9,655 nt of DNA from an uncultured Ruminococcus sp. (GTDB taxonomy: Bacteria > Bacillota_A > Clostridia > Oscillospirales > Acutalibacteraceae). Positions within the stretch are counted from its first letter, which is position 1. Each line of letters begins with the position of its first letter. Positions 1-6,729 of the stretch are shown in pieces. The notes under the pieces were generated by a model that was not told the origin of the DNA, searched no databases, and saw only the letters and a program-made list of their open reading frames with translations. The stretch lies in the NCBI GenBank assembly GCA_902773395.1, contig CACYEJ010000117.1:1-9655 (forward strand). The letters run 5' to 3'. The translations under genes and the position numbers were made by a program.

Positions 1-377
1 CAATTCTGAGATTTAATTAAGTAGTCATCGTGCTCCTGACGAACCTTAGAGTAATACTCATTGAGTTCTTTTTCGCTCAGCTCTGATTTTATGAGTATAC
101 CGCCGAAGAAATTCATTTCGCCGCTGCTGCCGTTCAGTTTGCCTGTGGCGGTAATGCTTTCGATAAACACTGTATCCTCAGGGAGAGGGGTTTCGAGCAA
201 ATCAACCTCTAGCTGATTGGCTAGGTATGTATTGTGCAGCGGCACGAGTACCCCAACGATACAGATAACTTTTAAAACATTATAGGCTAATGTGAGCGCA
301 AAGGCTCTTTTCAAATATTTAATATCCAAGTATTTTGATAACTGCAATACACTGATTATAATTTTAATTTTAGACAT
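1..377 (-). CDS. Unknown single-pass membrane protein, C-terminus cut off by window edge
   Basis: Translating the minus strand from the ATG at 375-377 gives an open frame of about 125 codons that runs off the window at base 1. The N-terminus is basic (MSKIKII...), followed by a hydrophobic segment at about residues 28-47, then an apparently extracytoplasmic part with motifs such as LPEDTVFIES (about 63-72) and FFGGILIKSELS (about 88-99). The start lies 3 nt after the recO stop, with only a weak GGTG ribosome site inside the end of recO, which suggests translational coupling to recO. I do not recognise a named family; proteins of this look occur as hypothetical membrane proteins in Clostridia. 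The frame is clearly coding by composition and context; its function is unknown. Confidence 0.75.
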   Translation of the reverse strand, partial: MSKIKIIISVLQLSKYLDIKYLKRAFALTLAYNVLKVICIVGVLVPLHNTYLANQLEVDLLETPLPEDTVFIESITATGKLNGSSGEMNFFGGILIKSELSEKELNEYYSKVRQEHDDYLIKSQN

Positions 378-380
378 TTT

Positions 381-1136
381 TTATACACCAAAATCACGCA
401 TCTGTTTATAGAATTCAAGCGTCTTGAATTTCCTGTTTATATGTACCGAGATATATTCTTCAATCGCTCGCTCCAGTATCCTCAGCGATTCCTCCGAAAG
501 CTGAAACGCAAACAGCTTCTTCGATTCTGCATATATACAATGACGCATTGCATGTGTAACGCCTAGTCCCGTTACAATATGCCGCCGCTTACTGCTGCCG
601 ACACAGTCACCGCAAAGAAGTGTGCCTGTGTCCGGTATAAAACTCATCTGCTCATGCTCGTAGCAGCCGCAGCTCTCACATGCCACTAAATCAGGCATAA
701 ACCCCGATATACTCAGCAGCCGCAGCTCAAATGCACTTTTTACTACTATCGGCGAACGGTCGTTCTTTCCAAGTATATACAGCGAATTAAGCGCAAGCCG
801 CAGCTGCTCCTGTGCTTGGTCTTCCTCAGGCGCAAGCGTCATCAGCAGCTCGCAAAAATACTGTGCCAATGCCAATTTCTCCACATCACGCCGAAGCGGC
901 ATGAAAACCTCTTCGGCGTTGCATTCGTCAACAATATACCGCTCACGGCTTTTGTAAATGATAAATTTGGAGTAGGCGAGAAGTCCCGTTGCCGCGCTCT
1001 TCGCACTTCTGATGTTCTTTGCTCCGTGTACAAACGCTGAGATTACTCCGTTACTTCTTGTTAGTATAGTGATTACCTTGTCTTGTTCCTTTATGTTTTG
1101 TTCCCGGATAACTAGTCCGTCCGTGCTGAACTTCAT
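381..1136 (-). CDS. recO: DNA repair protein RecO
   Basis: 251 residues, normal length for RecO, the recombination mediator that anneals DNA and, with RecF and RecR, loads RecA onto SSB-coated single strands in the cytoplasm. The N-terminal OB-fold part (about residues 1-80) begins with the typical TDGLVIREQNIKEQDKVI pattern. The helical C-terminal part carries a zinc-binding set: C153, C156 (and C158), then C175 and C178. The start is supported by GGAGG six bases upstream of the ATG. The 5' 86 bp overlap the end of the YqzL-like frame, and the next gene starts 3 nt after the stop, so recO sits inside a tight operon downstream of era, as in many Firmicutes. Nothing in the protein looks damaged. 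Confidence 0.95.
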   Translation of the reverse strand: MKFSTDGLVIREQNIKEQDKVITILTRSNGVISAFVHGAKNIRSAKSAATGLLAYSKFIIYKSRERYIVDECNAEEVFMPLRRDVEKLALAQYFCELLMTLAPEEDQAQEQLRLALNSLYILGKNDRSPIVVKSAFELRLLSISGFMPDLVACESCGCYEHEQMSFIPDTGTLLCGDCVGSSKRRHIVTGLGVTHAMRHCIYAESKKLFAFQLSEESLRILERAIEEYISVHINRKFKTLEFYKQMRDFGV

Positions 1137-1245
1137 CTTTGTCCTCCGATAAAGCTGAGTGTTCGTTTTTTATCGAGGCGTATCTGAGATAATCATTCAC
1201 GCTGCCCGAACTGGTAAAATTCTTCCACGCATCTTTTTCGTTCAT
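1051..1245 (-). CDS. yqzL: YqzL-like small protein between era and recO
   Basis: A 64-residue frame with GGAGG nine bases upstream of its ATG. Its N-terminal third (W7, F10, SGSVNDYLRY at 13-22) resembles YqzL-like proteins: small, roughly 45-55 residue, uncharacterised proteins found in Bacilli and Clostridia, typically between era and recO. Position plus sequence pattern is the basis for the call; no function is known. It is oddly long: from about residue 37 the frame runs 86 bp into recO in a different reading frame, so the C-terminal 28 residues are encoded by recO sequence and look unconserved. A lost stop codon or a small frameshift could explain this extension. A promoter-like element overlaps its ribosome site. 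Confidence 0.65.
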   Translation of the reverse strand: MNEKDAWKNFTSSGSVNDYLRYASIKNEHSALSEDKDEVQHGRTSYPGTKHKGTRQGNHYTNKK

Positions 1246-1248
1246 ATT

Positions 1249-1277
1249 ATACTACCTCCGAGATTTATTTTTGTCAA
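1249..1277 (-). promoter_or_regulatory. Candidate sigma-A promoter for recO, overlapping the yqzL-like start
   Basis: On the minus strand TTGACA (1277-1272) is separated by 17 bp from TAGTAT (1254-1249). Predicted transcription would begin near 1242, at or just inside the YqzL-like start codon, so this promoter could serve recO but not normal SD-driven translation of the small gene, whose GGAGG lies in the spacer. A match to TATAAT 3 bp further on gives a 20-bp spacer, which is too long. Confidence 0.45.
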
Positions 1278-1375
1278 TATAATTATACGCTTTTCTCGGG
1301 GCAATATTTGTAGAATTTATAATTTCATTATTTTTTCAATTTTGCAGTTGATGTCGTGCTGCGTATTATTATATG

Positions 1376-2278
1376 CTAATCAAAGTTATTTTCGTCATAT
1401 CCCAGTGAACGCAAAATACCCTCACGGTTACGCCAATCCTCTTTTACCTTGACCCATAGAGTGAGATTTACCTTGCAGTCAAAAAAATTCTCCATATCCT
1501 GCCTTGCGTATGTGCCAATTTTTTTCAGCATCGAACCGCCCTTGCCTATGATGATTCCTTTGTGACTTGCACGTTCACAGTAAATTGTTGCGTCAATGTC
1601 CGTAAGTCCGCTGTTGTTTCGCTGCTTAAAACGCTCGATTACAACTGCTGTACCGTGAGGGATTTCTTTATCGGTGAGCCGCAAAATCTTTTCACGGATT
1701 ATCTCTCCGGCAAGCACTCTCTCTGGCTGGTCGGTAACGGTATCGGGGTCAAAGAGGTGCATTCCCTCCTGAGCCTGCTTTTCAAGAGCCTTTAGAAGCT
1801 CGTTTATTCCGCTGCCCGTTTGCGCTGAAACAGGCACAATATCATCAAAATCATACTCCTCGCTGTAGGCTGCGATTTTATCTATAAGTTCGCTTTTCTC
1901 CTTGAGCTTGTCTATTTTATTAAGTGCAAGCAGAGCCGGAAGCTCCATTGACTTGAATCTCTGCATAAGTAGCTTTTCAGTATCGCCGGGCAGCTTGTCG
2001 CACTCTGCAACCAGCAGACAGGCATCTACGCCGCCTACAGATTCGTTTATCGAACGCACCATATATTTTCCGAGGCTGTTTTTCGGTTTGTGCAAGCCCG
2101 GAGTGTCAATAAATACAAGCTGCGTGTCGTCCTTTGTATATACGCCCATTATGCGTGTGCGGGTGGTCTGCGGCTTGGAAGATACAATGGTTATCTTCTG
2201 TCCGAGAATTTTATTTAAGATAGACGATTTACCTACGTTCGGTCTGCCAACGATAGCGATAAAAGCAGTTTTTTGCAT
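1376..2278 (-). CDS. era: GTPase Era
   Basis: Ribosome-assembly GTPase that binds 16S rRNA near its 3' end during 30S maturation. Counting from the chosen start: G1 loop GRPNVGKS at 11-18, the KPQTTR switch I region at 35-40, DTPG at 58-61, NKID at 120-123, SAQ at 151-153, and the C-terminal KH domain with GKGG at 245-248. Its 300 residues are normal for Era. An in-frame ATG six codons upstream (2296) is possible, but the era promoter predicts a transcript starting near 2302, which would leave that ATG without its upstream AGGTG. The internal ATG at 2278 has AAGAGGT six bases before it, inside such a transcript. Era heads the yqzL-like/recO gene string; no terminator is visible after its stop. 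Confidence 0.96.
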   Translation of the reverse strand: MQKTAFIAIVGRPNVGKSSILNKILGQKITIVSSKPQTTRTRIMGVYTKDDTQLVFIDTPGLHKPKNSLGKYMVRSINESVGGVDACLLVAECDKLPGDTEKLLMQRFKSMELPALLALNKIDKLKEKSELIDKIAAYSEEYDFDDIVPVSAQTGSGINELLKALEKQAQEGMHLFDPDTVTDQPERVLAGEIIREKILRLTDKEIPHGTAVVIERFKQRNNSGLTDIDATIYCERASHKGIIIGKGGSMLKKIGTYARQDMENFFDCKVNLTLWVKVKEDWRNREGILRSLGYDENNFD

Positions 2279-2308
2279 AGTTTTACCTCTTTTCATATTC
2301 TTACACCT

Positions 2309-2337
2309 ATTATAATATGTTTTGGAAAAAAAGTAAA
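2309..2337 (-). promoter_or_regulatory. Sigma-A promoter of era
   Basis: TTTACT (2337-2332), 17-bp spacer, perfect TATAAT (2314-2309). Transcription is expected near 2302, giving a 5' leader of about 24 nt to the ATG at 2278. It is divergent from the cysK promoter about 75 bp away. Confidence 0.7.
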
Positions 2338-2387
2338 TCTTTATTTTGAAATTAATTATTGCGATAAAAAATTTTTTAAATAAACGG

Positions 2388-2416
2388 TTGACAAGAGGTG
2401 CAAGTGATGATATAAT
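2388..2416 (+). promoter_or_regulatory. Consensus sigma-A promoter of cysK
   Basis: Perfect TTGACA (2388-2393), exactly 17 bp, perfect TATAAT (2411-2416). The predicted start is near 2423, leaving a leader of about 155 nt before cysK. Such a full-consensus promoter would be very strong unless repressed, which fits the palindrome lying directly on the start site. Confidence 0.85.
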
Positions 2417-2418
2417 AA

Positions 2419-2437
2419 ACCTATAAAACTTATAGGT
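2419..2437. promoter_or_regulatory. Palindromic operator candidate at the cysK transcription start
   Basis: ACCTATAA (2419-2426) and TTATAGGT (2430-2437) are perfect 8-bp inverted arms around a 3-bp centre. The palindrome begins 3 bp after the -10 box and covers the predicted start, the classic place for a repressor. For a cysteine-synthase gene in Firmicutes a CymR- or IscR-type Rrf2 regulator is a reasonable guess, but the site is not matched here to a known consensus. Confidence 0.55.
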
Positions 2438-2469
2438 AATCAGAGGATTGAATTTGCGAGGTAATGATT

Positions 2470-2523
2470 ATGAATGTTGACAGTGAAGATTTTTTCTTCA
2501 AACATAGACGATGCTGCAAATAA
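2470..2523 (+). CDS. Putative cysteine-sensing leader peptide upstream of cysK
   Basis: A 17-codon frame lying fully inside the predicted cysK leader. It has GAGG (2458-2461) eight bases before the ATG. The peptide is MNVDSEDFFFKHRRCCK: three Phe codons, two Arg codons, then two adjacent TGC cysteine codons (2512-2517) just before the last sense codon. Tandem codons for the end product near the end of a leader frame are the hallmark of ribosome-stalling attenuators, and cysteine-rich leader frames are known to control sulfur genes in mycobacteria. I see no intrinsic terminator between it and cysK. A 6-bp helix could form between ATTTGC (2452-2457) and GCAAAT (2516-2521), the latter touching the last Cys codon. 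Function is inference; no protein family is recognised. Confidence 0.55.
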   Translation: MNVDSEDFFFKHRRCCK

Positions 2524-2578
2524 TTTACAACTTTGATTAATATATTTTAACAGTATAATTAAAAAAGGAGATTTTACA

Positions 2579-3508
2579 ATGAAAGTATATAAGAGCGTAT
2601 TGGATTTGGTTGGCGGCACACCGCTGGTTGAACTCAGCAACTATGAAAAGGCTAATAATCTTGAAGCAACAATTTTAGGTAAGGTTGAATTTTTCAATCC
2701 TGCCGGCAGCGTTAAAGACAGAATTGCTAAGGCGATGATTGACGATGCCGAGGCAAAAGGCTTGCTTAAAGAGGGTGCTGTTATCATTGAGCCTACAAGC
2801 GGCAACACAGGTATTGGTCTTGCTGCGGTGGCAGCGGCGAGGGGCTATCAGGTTATACTTACGATGCCCGAAACCATGAGCATTGAGAGAAGAAACCTTC
2901 TGAAAGCATACGGTGCAAAGGTAGTTCTTACAGACGGCTCTAAGGGCATGAAGGGTGCAATTGCAAAAGCCAGTGAGCTTGCTGAGGAGATTGAGGGCAG
3001 CTTTATTCCGAGCCAGTTCTCGAACCCGTCAAACCCGGCTGCGCACAAGGCTTCTACAGGTCCGGAAATCTGGCAGGATACAGACGGCAAGGTTGATATT
3101 TTTGTTGCAGGCGTAGGCACGGGCGGTACTATTACCGGCGTGGGTGAGTACCTTAAATCACAGAATCCGAATGTGAAGATTGTAGCTGTTGAGCCGGAAA
3201 GTTCTCCGGTGCTTTCAAAGGGTACACCGGGACCGCATAAGATTCAGGGTATTGGTGCTGGTTTTGTTCCCGATACGCTGAACACTGAAATTTACGATGA
3301 AATTATCACGATTGATAACGATACCGCTTTTGCAACCGGCAAGACGCTTGCTCGTGAAGAGGGATTGTTGGTTGGTATTTCTTCTGGTGCGGCTGTGGCT
3401 GCTGCGACTGAATTGGCGAAGCGTCCGGAGAACAGGGGAAAGGTGATAGTAGCGTTGCTGCCTGATACAGGTGAGAGATATTTATCTACACCGATGTTTG
3501 CTGATTAA
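2579..3508 (+). CDS. cysK: Cysteine synthase A (O-acetylserine sulfhydrylase)
   Basis: PLP-dependent enzyme making L-cysteine from O-acetyl-L-serine and sulfide in the cytoplasm. At 309 residues it is standard length. The PLP-binding lysine is K46 in NPAGSVKDR, the substrate-binding loop is TSGNTG at 73-78, the phosphate-binding glycine loop is GTGGT at 180-184, and SSGA at 268-271 precedes the C-terminal [11 protein letters not shown] signature typical of the CysK/CysM group. The overall pattern favours CysK over CysM or cystathionine beta-synthase, since no CBS domain follows. AAAGGAG lies eight bases before the ATG. It is monocistronic: its own promoter, a long regulatory leader, and an intrinsic terminator about 50 bp after the stop. 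It is the only sulfur gene visible here. Confidence 0.96.
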   Translation: MKVYKSVLDLVGGTPLVELSNYEKANNLEATILGKVEFFNPAGSVKDRIAKAMIDDAEAKGLLKEGAVIIEPTSGNTGIGLAAVAAARGYQVILTMPETMSIERRNLLKAYGAKVVLTDGSKGMKGAIAKASELAEEIEGSFIPSQFSNPSNPAAHKASTGPEIWQDTDGKVDIFVAGVGTGGTITGVGEYLKSQNPNVKIVAVEPESSPVLSKGTPGPHKIQGIGAGFVPDTLNTEIYDEIITIDNDTAFATGKTLAREEGLLVGISSGAAVAAATELAKRPENRGKVIVALLPDTGERYLSTPMFAD

Positions 3509-3559
3509 GCATAAATAATATTATAAGATAATAAAATATTTAAATCTTATAAATATAAA

Positions 3560-3611
3560 ACAAGGAGTATATAAACCGAGAAGGTTTGATATGCTCCTTG
3601 TGTTTTTTTTT
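3560..3611 (+). terminator. Intrinsic terminator of cysK
   Basis: ACAAGGAG (3560-3567) pairs with CTCCTTGT (3594-3601). The stem continues inward through an AT-rich part with a small bulge to AAACC/GGTTT around a GAGAA loop, and a nine-base T run (3603-3611) follows. Confidence 0.9.
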
Positions 3612-3717
3612 AATTCCATACTCAAAACATTTTATTATTTGATAATATATGTGATATACCTGTAACACATGAGGGAAACCGCTTAAATTGTACCATTGAG
3701 GGAGATAAAAGTCAACG

Positions 3718-3747
3718 AGAAAAACCGCCCGACAAAAGCCGAGCGGT
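3718..3747 (-). terminator. Intrinsic terminator of rplM-rpsI
   Basis: On the minus strand ACCGCTCG (3747-3740) pairs with CGGGCGGT (3731-3724), with one G-T wobble, followed by TTTTCTC. It lies about 30 bp past the rpsI stop and faces the cysK terminator. The bases between the two terminators (3612-3717) hold nothing recognisable. Confidence 0.85.
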
Positions 3748-3778
3748 GATTTTTGAGTATATTCCAAATATGGAAAAA

Positions 3779-4180
3779 TTATCTCTTTGAGAACTGAGGA
3801 GCTCTACGAGCAGCTTTAAGACCGTACTTCTTACGCTCTTTCATACGTGGGTCACGAGTGAGGAATCCAGCCTTCTTGAGAACCGGACGCAAGTTTTCGG
3901 AATCATACTGGAGCAAAGCTCTTGAAATTCCGTGACGAATTGCACCTGCCTGACCTGTTACGCCGCCGCCTGCTACTCTGCAAACAACGTCAAACTTCTC
4001 AGCTGTTTCTGTAAGGTTGAGAGGCTGTCTAACAATGAGCTTGAGTGTTTCAAGACCAAAGTAATCGTCGATATCTCTGTCGTTGATTGTGATTTTGCCT
4101 GTGCCCTGGTAAATTCTTACTCTTGCAACAGAGCTTTTTCTTCTGCCTGTGCCGTAGAAATAATTTGAATTATCGTACAT
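3779..4180 (-). CDS. rpsI: 30S ribosomal protein S9
   Basis: 133 residues, close to the usual length of bacterial S9 (uS9), a small-subunit protein whose C-terminal tail reaches the P-site tRNA. Visible signatures are [12 protein letters not shown] at 10-21, [15 protein letters not shown] at 71-85, the [11 protein letters not shown] stretch at 110-120 and the conserved C-terminal SKR that contacts tRNA. AAGGAGG lies ten bases before the ATG. It follows rplM by 19 bp, the near-universal L13-S9 pair, and is followed by a terminator, so the operon has just these two genes. Confidence 0.98.
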   Translation of the reverse strand: MYDNSNYFYGTGRRKSSVARVRIYQGTGKITINDRDIDDYFGLETLKLIVRQPLNLTETAEKFDVVCRVAGGGVTGQAGAIRHGISRALLQYDSENLRPVLKKAGFLTRDPRMKERKKYGLKAARRAPQFSKR

Positions 4181-4199
4181 GATTTATTGTCCTCCTTCC

Positions 4200-4628
4200 T
4201 TACTTGTCCCAAACTTCGGGCTTCTGTGCTTCGTGAATGTGCTCTGCACCCTCAAACAAGCGAAGTCTGAGCAAAGCGTCTCTGCCGATTGAATTGTTTG
4301 GAATCATGCCCTTAACAGCAAGCTCCATAGCTTTTGTCGGCTTTGTTGCCATTAATGTATCGTAACGAGTTTCTTTTAAGTGACCAACATAACCTGTATG
4401 ACGCTGCCACTTCTTCTGAGTGAGTTTGTTACCTGTGAGAACTGCCTTTTCGCAGTTGATGATGATTACATGATCGCCGCAGTCTACATGCGGGGTATAG
4501 GTTGGCTTATGCTTGCCTCTGAGAAGTACAGCAGCCTGTGCAGCAACTCTTCCGAGCGGCTTGCCGGCAGCATCGAGAACGTACCATTTACGCTCTACTT
4601 CGCCTTTTTTAGCCATTGTAGTTGACAT
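4200..4628 (-). CDS. rplM: 50S ribosomal protein L13
   Basis: 142 residues, normal for L13 (uL13), an early-assembling large-subunit protein that binds 23S rRNA. Seen are the N-terminal [18 protein letters not shown] stretch at 12-29, [19 protein letters not shown] at 36-54, the [11 protein letters not shown] motif at 106-116 and [11 protein letters not shown] at 127-137. AGGAGG lies eight bases before the ATG at 4628; a second in-frame ATG at codon 5 lacks its own ribosome site. It is the first gene of the rplM-rpsI operon, behind a strong promoter and a short leader that may be an autoregulatory L13-type structure. Confidence 0.98.
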   Translation of the reverse strand: MSTTMAKKGEVERKWYVLDAAGKPLGRVAAQAAVLLRGKHKPTYTPHVDCGDHVIIINCEKAVLTGNKLTQKKWQRHTGYVGHLKETRYDTLMATKPTKAMELAVKGMIPNNSIGRDALLRLRLFEGAEHIHEAQKPEVWDK

Positions 4629-4687
4629 AGTCTTTTCCTCCTAAAACATATTTAATATATGTGAAAGCATTATCTTCACATCAGTGC
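4629..4687 (-). promoter_or_regulatory. Short structured leader of rplM, possible L13 leader
   Basis: The predicted mRNA leader is about 58 nt. It contains TGTGAA and TTCACA separated by nine bases (a 6-bp hairpin), and partly overlapping ACATAT and ATATGT arms that form an alternative hairpin just before the SD. L13-S9 operons of Firmicutes often carry an autoregulatory L13 leader RNA (Rfam L13_leader). Location and size fit, but I cannot confirm the family by eye. Confidence 0.4.
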
Positions 4688-4693
4688 TTTATA

Positions 4694-4723
4694 ATAGTAC
4701 CACAAATACAGGGGAAATGTCAA
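4694..4723 (-). promoter_or_regulatory. Sigma-A promoter of rplM-rpsI
   Basis: TTGACA (4723-4718), 18-bp spacer ending in TGG, then TACTAT (4699-4694), an extended -10 of the TGn type. Transcription should begin near 4687. Confidence 0.75.
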
Positions 4724-4958
4724 CAGCTTTTTTAAAATTTTTAATTTATTTTTTAAAATCTCTTTTATACGCTCTTATACTCTTTTAATCTCTCGTATTC
4801 TCAAATGCTATTTTTAAAATTGGTTTTTTTGGGTATATCTCATTACGTTTAAACTGGAGCTTATTAAAAAATCTAGGTTTTATCGGGTTTAGATTCTGCT
4901 TTTTGATTAAGGTGATTTCCTCGCCTGCGTCAGAATTTTTCACTAAGGGTACACAACT
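4724..4958. other. AT-rich intergenic DNA with no recognised feature
   Basis: 235 bp between the rplM promoter and the pilus-operon terminator. It is rich in A/T runs and short TTTAAAAT-like blocks. An open frame across it has no SD, runs through the terminator and has no recognisable motif, so I see no gene here. Confidence 0.5.
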
Positions 4959-4999
4959 AAAAAAATCCCACATACAAAAACTATGCTTGTACATGGGAT
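4959..4999 (-). terminator. Intrinsic terminator of the pilus operon
   Basis: On the minus strand ATCCCA (4999-4994) pairs with TGGGAT (4970-4965), with an inner TGTA/TACA helix after a 2x2 mismatch, followed by a run of T (4965-4959). It begins 13 bp after the stop of the last pilus gene. Confidence 0.8.
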
Positions 5000-5012
5000 T
5001 CTCAATAATTTT

Positions 5013-5807
5013 TTATTTTGTGTTCTTCTCACTATCTTCCGCCTCTTCGTAAGATAAATTAAGAATTGCAAACATAATCACTGCGGATAATGTCATCAAA
5101 ATTATATAAAATAACTTGTTGCTTTCATCTCCTGTTTTGAATGTTCGTTCAAAAAGAGATTGTGAAGTTGATTCTGAATTCGTTACCGTAGAATTTACGG
5201 TACTCGGTCTTGAGGGGACAGAACTATCGGGATTTGAACTCGGTGATGATGATGTTTCCGTTTTAGTGTATTTTGCTTCAAAAACAATTTCATCAAGCTT
5301 TACATTATCACTCGACTGTGCTGTCATCATTTTTAGATTCATTTTATTGTCATCAAGAGCATTTACATAAAGTGCAATCGTTATTGTTTCTGGATTAAGC
5401 GTGTAATATGAGAAGTTTTTCTTTTTTTCGTCGGTTTCACTATCTGCTTTAATTTTATAGTAGTATATTCCGGGTTTTGTAAATTTAAAAGTTAAGTTTC
5501 CGTCAAGATTAAATATACTTTTGTTTTCGTCTTTGATTCCACTGCCCGATACACCGTTAAATGAAAAAACTCCATTTTCATCGGCTTCAACCGGCAACGG
5601 GGCATCATCTTCTGCGGATATGCTATAGTGAAATACACTATCAGCATTCACATCAGTTGTGGTGTAAATGTGCTTGTATGGAATCTTGACTTCCAACATT
5701 TCATATGTTGAATCCTCTGCATGGGCAATCAATCCAACCGGCAAAATGCAAATCAACATAATCAAAAGAAGTATACCAAATCTCTTTGCATTATAATTAT
5801 TTTTCAT
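5013..5807 (-). CDS. FctB-like pilus surface protein with Spy0128-type domain
   Basis: 264 residues. A signal peptide (hydrophobic 10-27) ends at AHA (28-30). The mature part, about 35-182, resembles one Spy0128/FctA-type pilin domain: FHYSISAED at 59-67 and the KPGIYYYKI signature at 111-119. A Ser/Thr/Pro-rich linker (about 183-217) probably spans the wall, then TFKTGD (222-227), a degenerate LPxTG, and a membrane helix (232-252). The tail is acidic and lacks the usual arginine/lysine cluster, so the protein may stay membrane-anchored instead of being sorted. Residues expected for an isopeptide bond seem absent: A121 where Glu is usual and K179 where Asn is usual. It overlaps the sortase end by 11 bp. 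Its place after the sortase suggests a basal or anchoring pilin, as FctB in streptococci. Role is inferred. Confidence 0.75.
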   Translation of the reverse strand: MKNNYNAKRFGILLLIMLICILPVGLIAHAEDSTYEMLEVKIPYKHIYTTTDVNADSVFHYSISAEDDAPLPVEADENGVFSFNGVSGSGIKDENKSIFNLDGNLTFKFTKPGIYYYKIKADSETDEKKKNFSYYTLNPETITIALYVNALDDNKMNLKMMTAQSSDNVKLDEIVFEAKYTKTETSSSPSSNPDSSVPSRPSTVNSTVTNSESTSQSLFERTFKTGDESNKLFYIILMTLSAVIMFAILNLSYEEAEDSEKNTK

Positions 5808-6729
5808 GGTTAATCTTCCTTTTCAGATTCACTTTCCCGTCAATAATAAGCAAAAGTACAAACAGTACAGCAATAGCCGCTAGCCATAACCAAACAGGTA
5901 TTTTTTTCAATTGACTCAACTGTTGAACATTCCATGTGCCAAGATTGATAACAGGTTTAGTGGAAGGCTTTTCTTGCAGATGAAGTTCTTCAGTGAACTT
6001 TCCAACAAGAATGTATCTTCCATTTGTAATTTCATTTGTACAAGTCGATAGGAGAAGAAGATGATCTTCCGTTGTCAATGTAGTGTTCCTTAGATGCGTT
6101 GCATTGGAATATACATAATCAATAAATTCCTGCTGCTTTTCTTCTCCTGATAATGCAGGTTCAAACATGTTGCTGTTGTAGGCGTCTGTCAGAATCAGAG
6201 CAACAAATTCAACACCGTGGTCAGTGCCGTTATAAAACAGATTGCCGTATCTGTGCGAATCAAAGTACTCCTTATCTGCAAAATCACTCAATGAACCAAA
6301 CATCATTTTTTTCTCCATATGATGTCCGTACAAAATGTTGTTAAAATCGTCAAAGTCAGAGCTGTTTCTGTAATCTAAAAAGACCGAGCCGGATAGTGTA
6401 TATTGTCCTTCGGCGTTTGTGTTGACGTACTTTTCGTTGTTGTCTGTTTGAGCTATCGGATAATCAATAGGTGTATCATTTACCGTAAGCCAACCAATCA
6501 CTTCGGGGTTGATTTTTCGAAGTTCTTCAAAACTTAAAGTATCATTCGCTTCGGGACGATAAGCAGTATAATTGGCTGAATCGGCTGCCTCATATACCTG
6601 CTGAGAATCCCAAAGCGAATATACACCAAACGCAAGTGCTGTTATAAGGATAATCTCCAGTACAATATCCGTTGCCCAATCAATTACTCCAACCGCTTTA
6701 GATCCAAATTCTTCAAGCGTTTTCGTCAC
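5797..6729 (-). CDS. Class B sortase, pilus polymerising type
   Basis: 310 residues. Transpeptidase that cleaves a sorting motif between Thr and Gly and joins the Thr to a Lys side chain of the next pilin or to the wall. Class B features are PEVIGWLTVNDTPIDYPI at 75-92, the catalytic His in YGHHM (H136), the catalytic Cys in LLSTC (C230) and the Arg in NGRYIL (R238). There are two membrane helices (about 22-40 and 278-296), the second followed by a basic tail, as in pilus sortases. In streptococcal FCT loci the pilin polymerase (SrtC/Spy0129) is also class B and uses a VPTG motif, matching the pilin next door. The start is GTG, only one base after AAAAGGAG, an abnormally short spacing; no better start is available, since an in-frame stop lies just upstream. 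Confidence 0.93.
   Translation of the reverse strand: MTKTLEEFGSKAVGVIDWATDIVLEIILITALAFGVYSLWDSQQVYEAADSANYTAYRPEANDTLSFEELRKINPEVIGWLTVNDTPIDYPIAQTDNNEKYVNTNAEGQYTLSGSVFLDYRNSSDFDDFNNILYGHHMEKKMMFGSLSDFADKEYFDSHRYGNLFYNGTDHGVEFVALILTDAYNSNMFEPALSGEEKQQEFIDYVYSNATHLRNTTLTTEDHLLLLSTCTNEITNGRYILVGKFTEELHLQEKPSTKPVINLGTWNVQQLSQLKKIPVWLWLAAIAVLFVLLLIIDGKVNLKRKINHEK

Noticed and set aside
1902..2315. 137-codon plus-strand frame opposite era
   Set aside because: Antisense shadow of a well-conserved GTPase; no SD and no recognisable domain. The same applies to the plus-strand frames opposite recO, rplM, rpsI, the pilin and the sortase.
2533..2559. Second promoter-like pair (TTGATT and TATAAT) just before cysK
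   Set aside because: The spacer is only 15 bp and the start would fall on the cysK ribosome site, leaving no usable leader.
2848..3120. 90-codon minus-strand frame inside cysK
   Set aside because: Antisense shadow of cysK; no supporting start signals.
4685..4708. Extra AAAGCA/TGCTTT pairing making a pseudoknot in the rplM leader
   Set aside because: The AAAGCA arm lies at or before the predicted transcription start, and the geometry leaves no loop to cross the helix.
4785..4994. 69-codon open frame on the minus strand after the pilus operon
   Set aside because: It begins inside the operon terminator, has no ribosome site, and its Lys/Asn/Ile-rich sequence is what AT-rich non-coding DNA gives.
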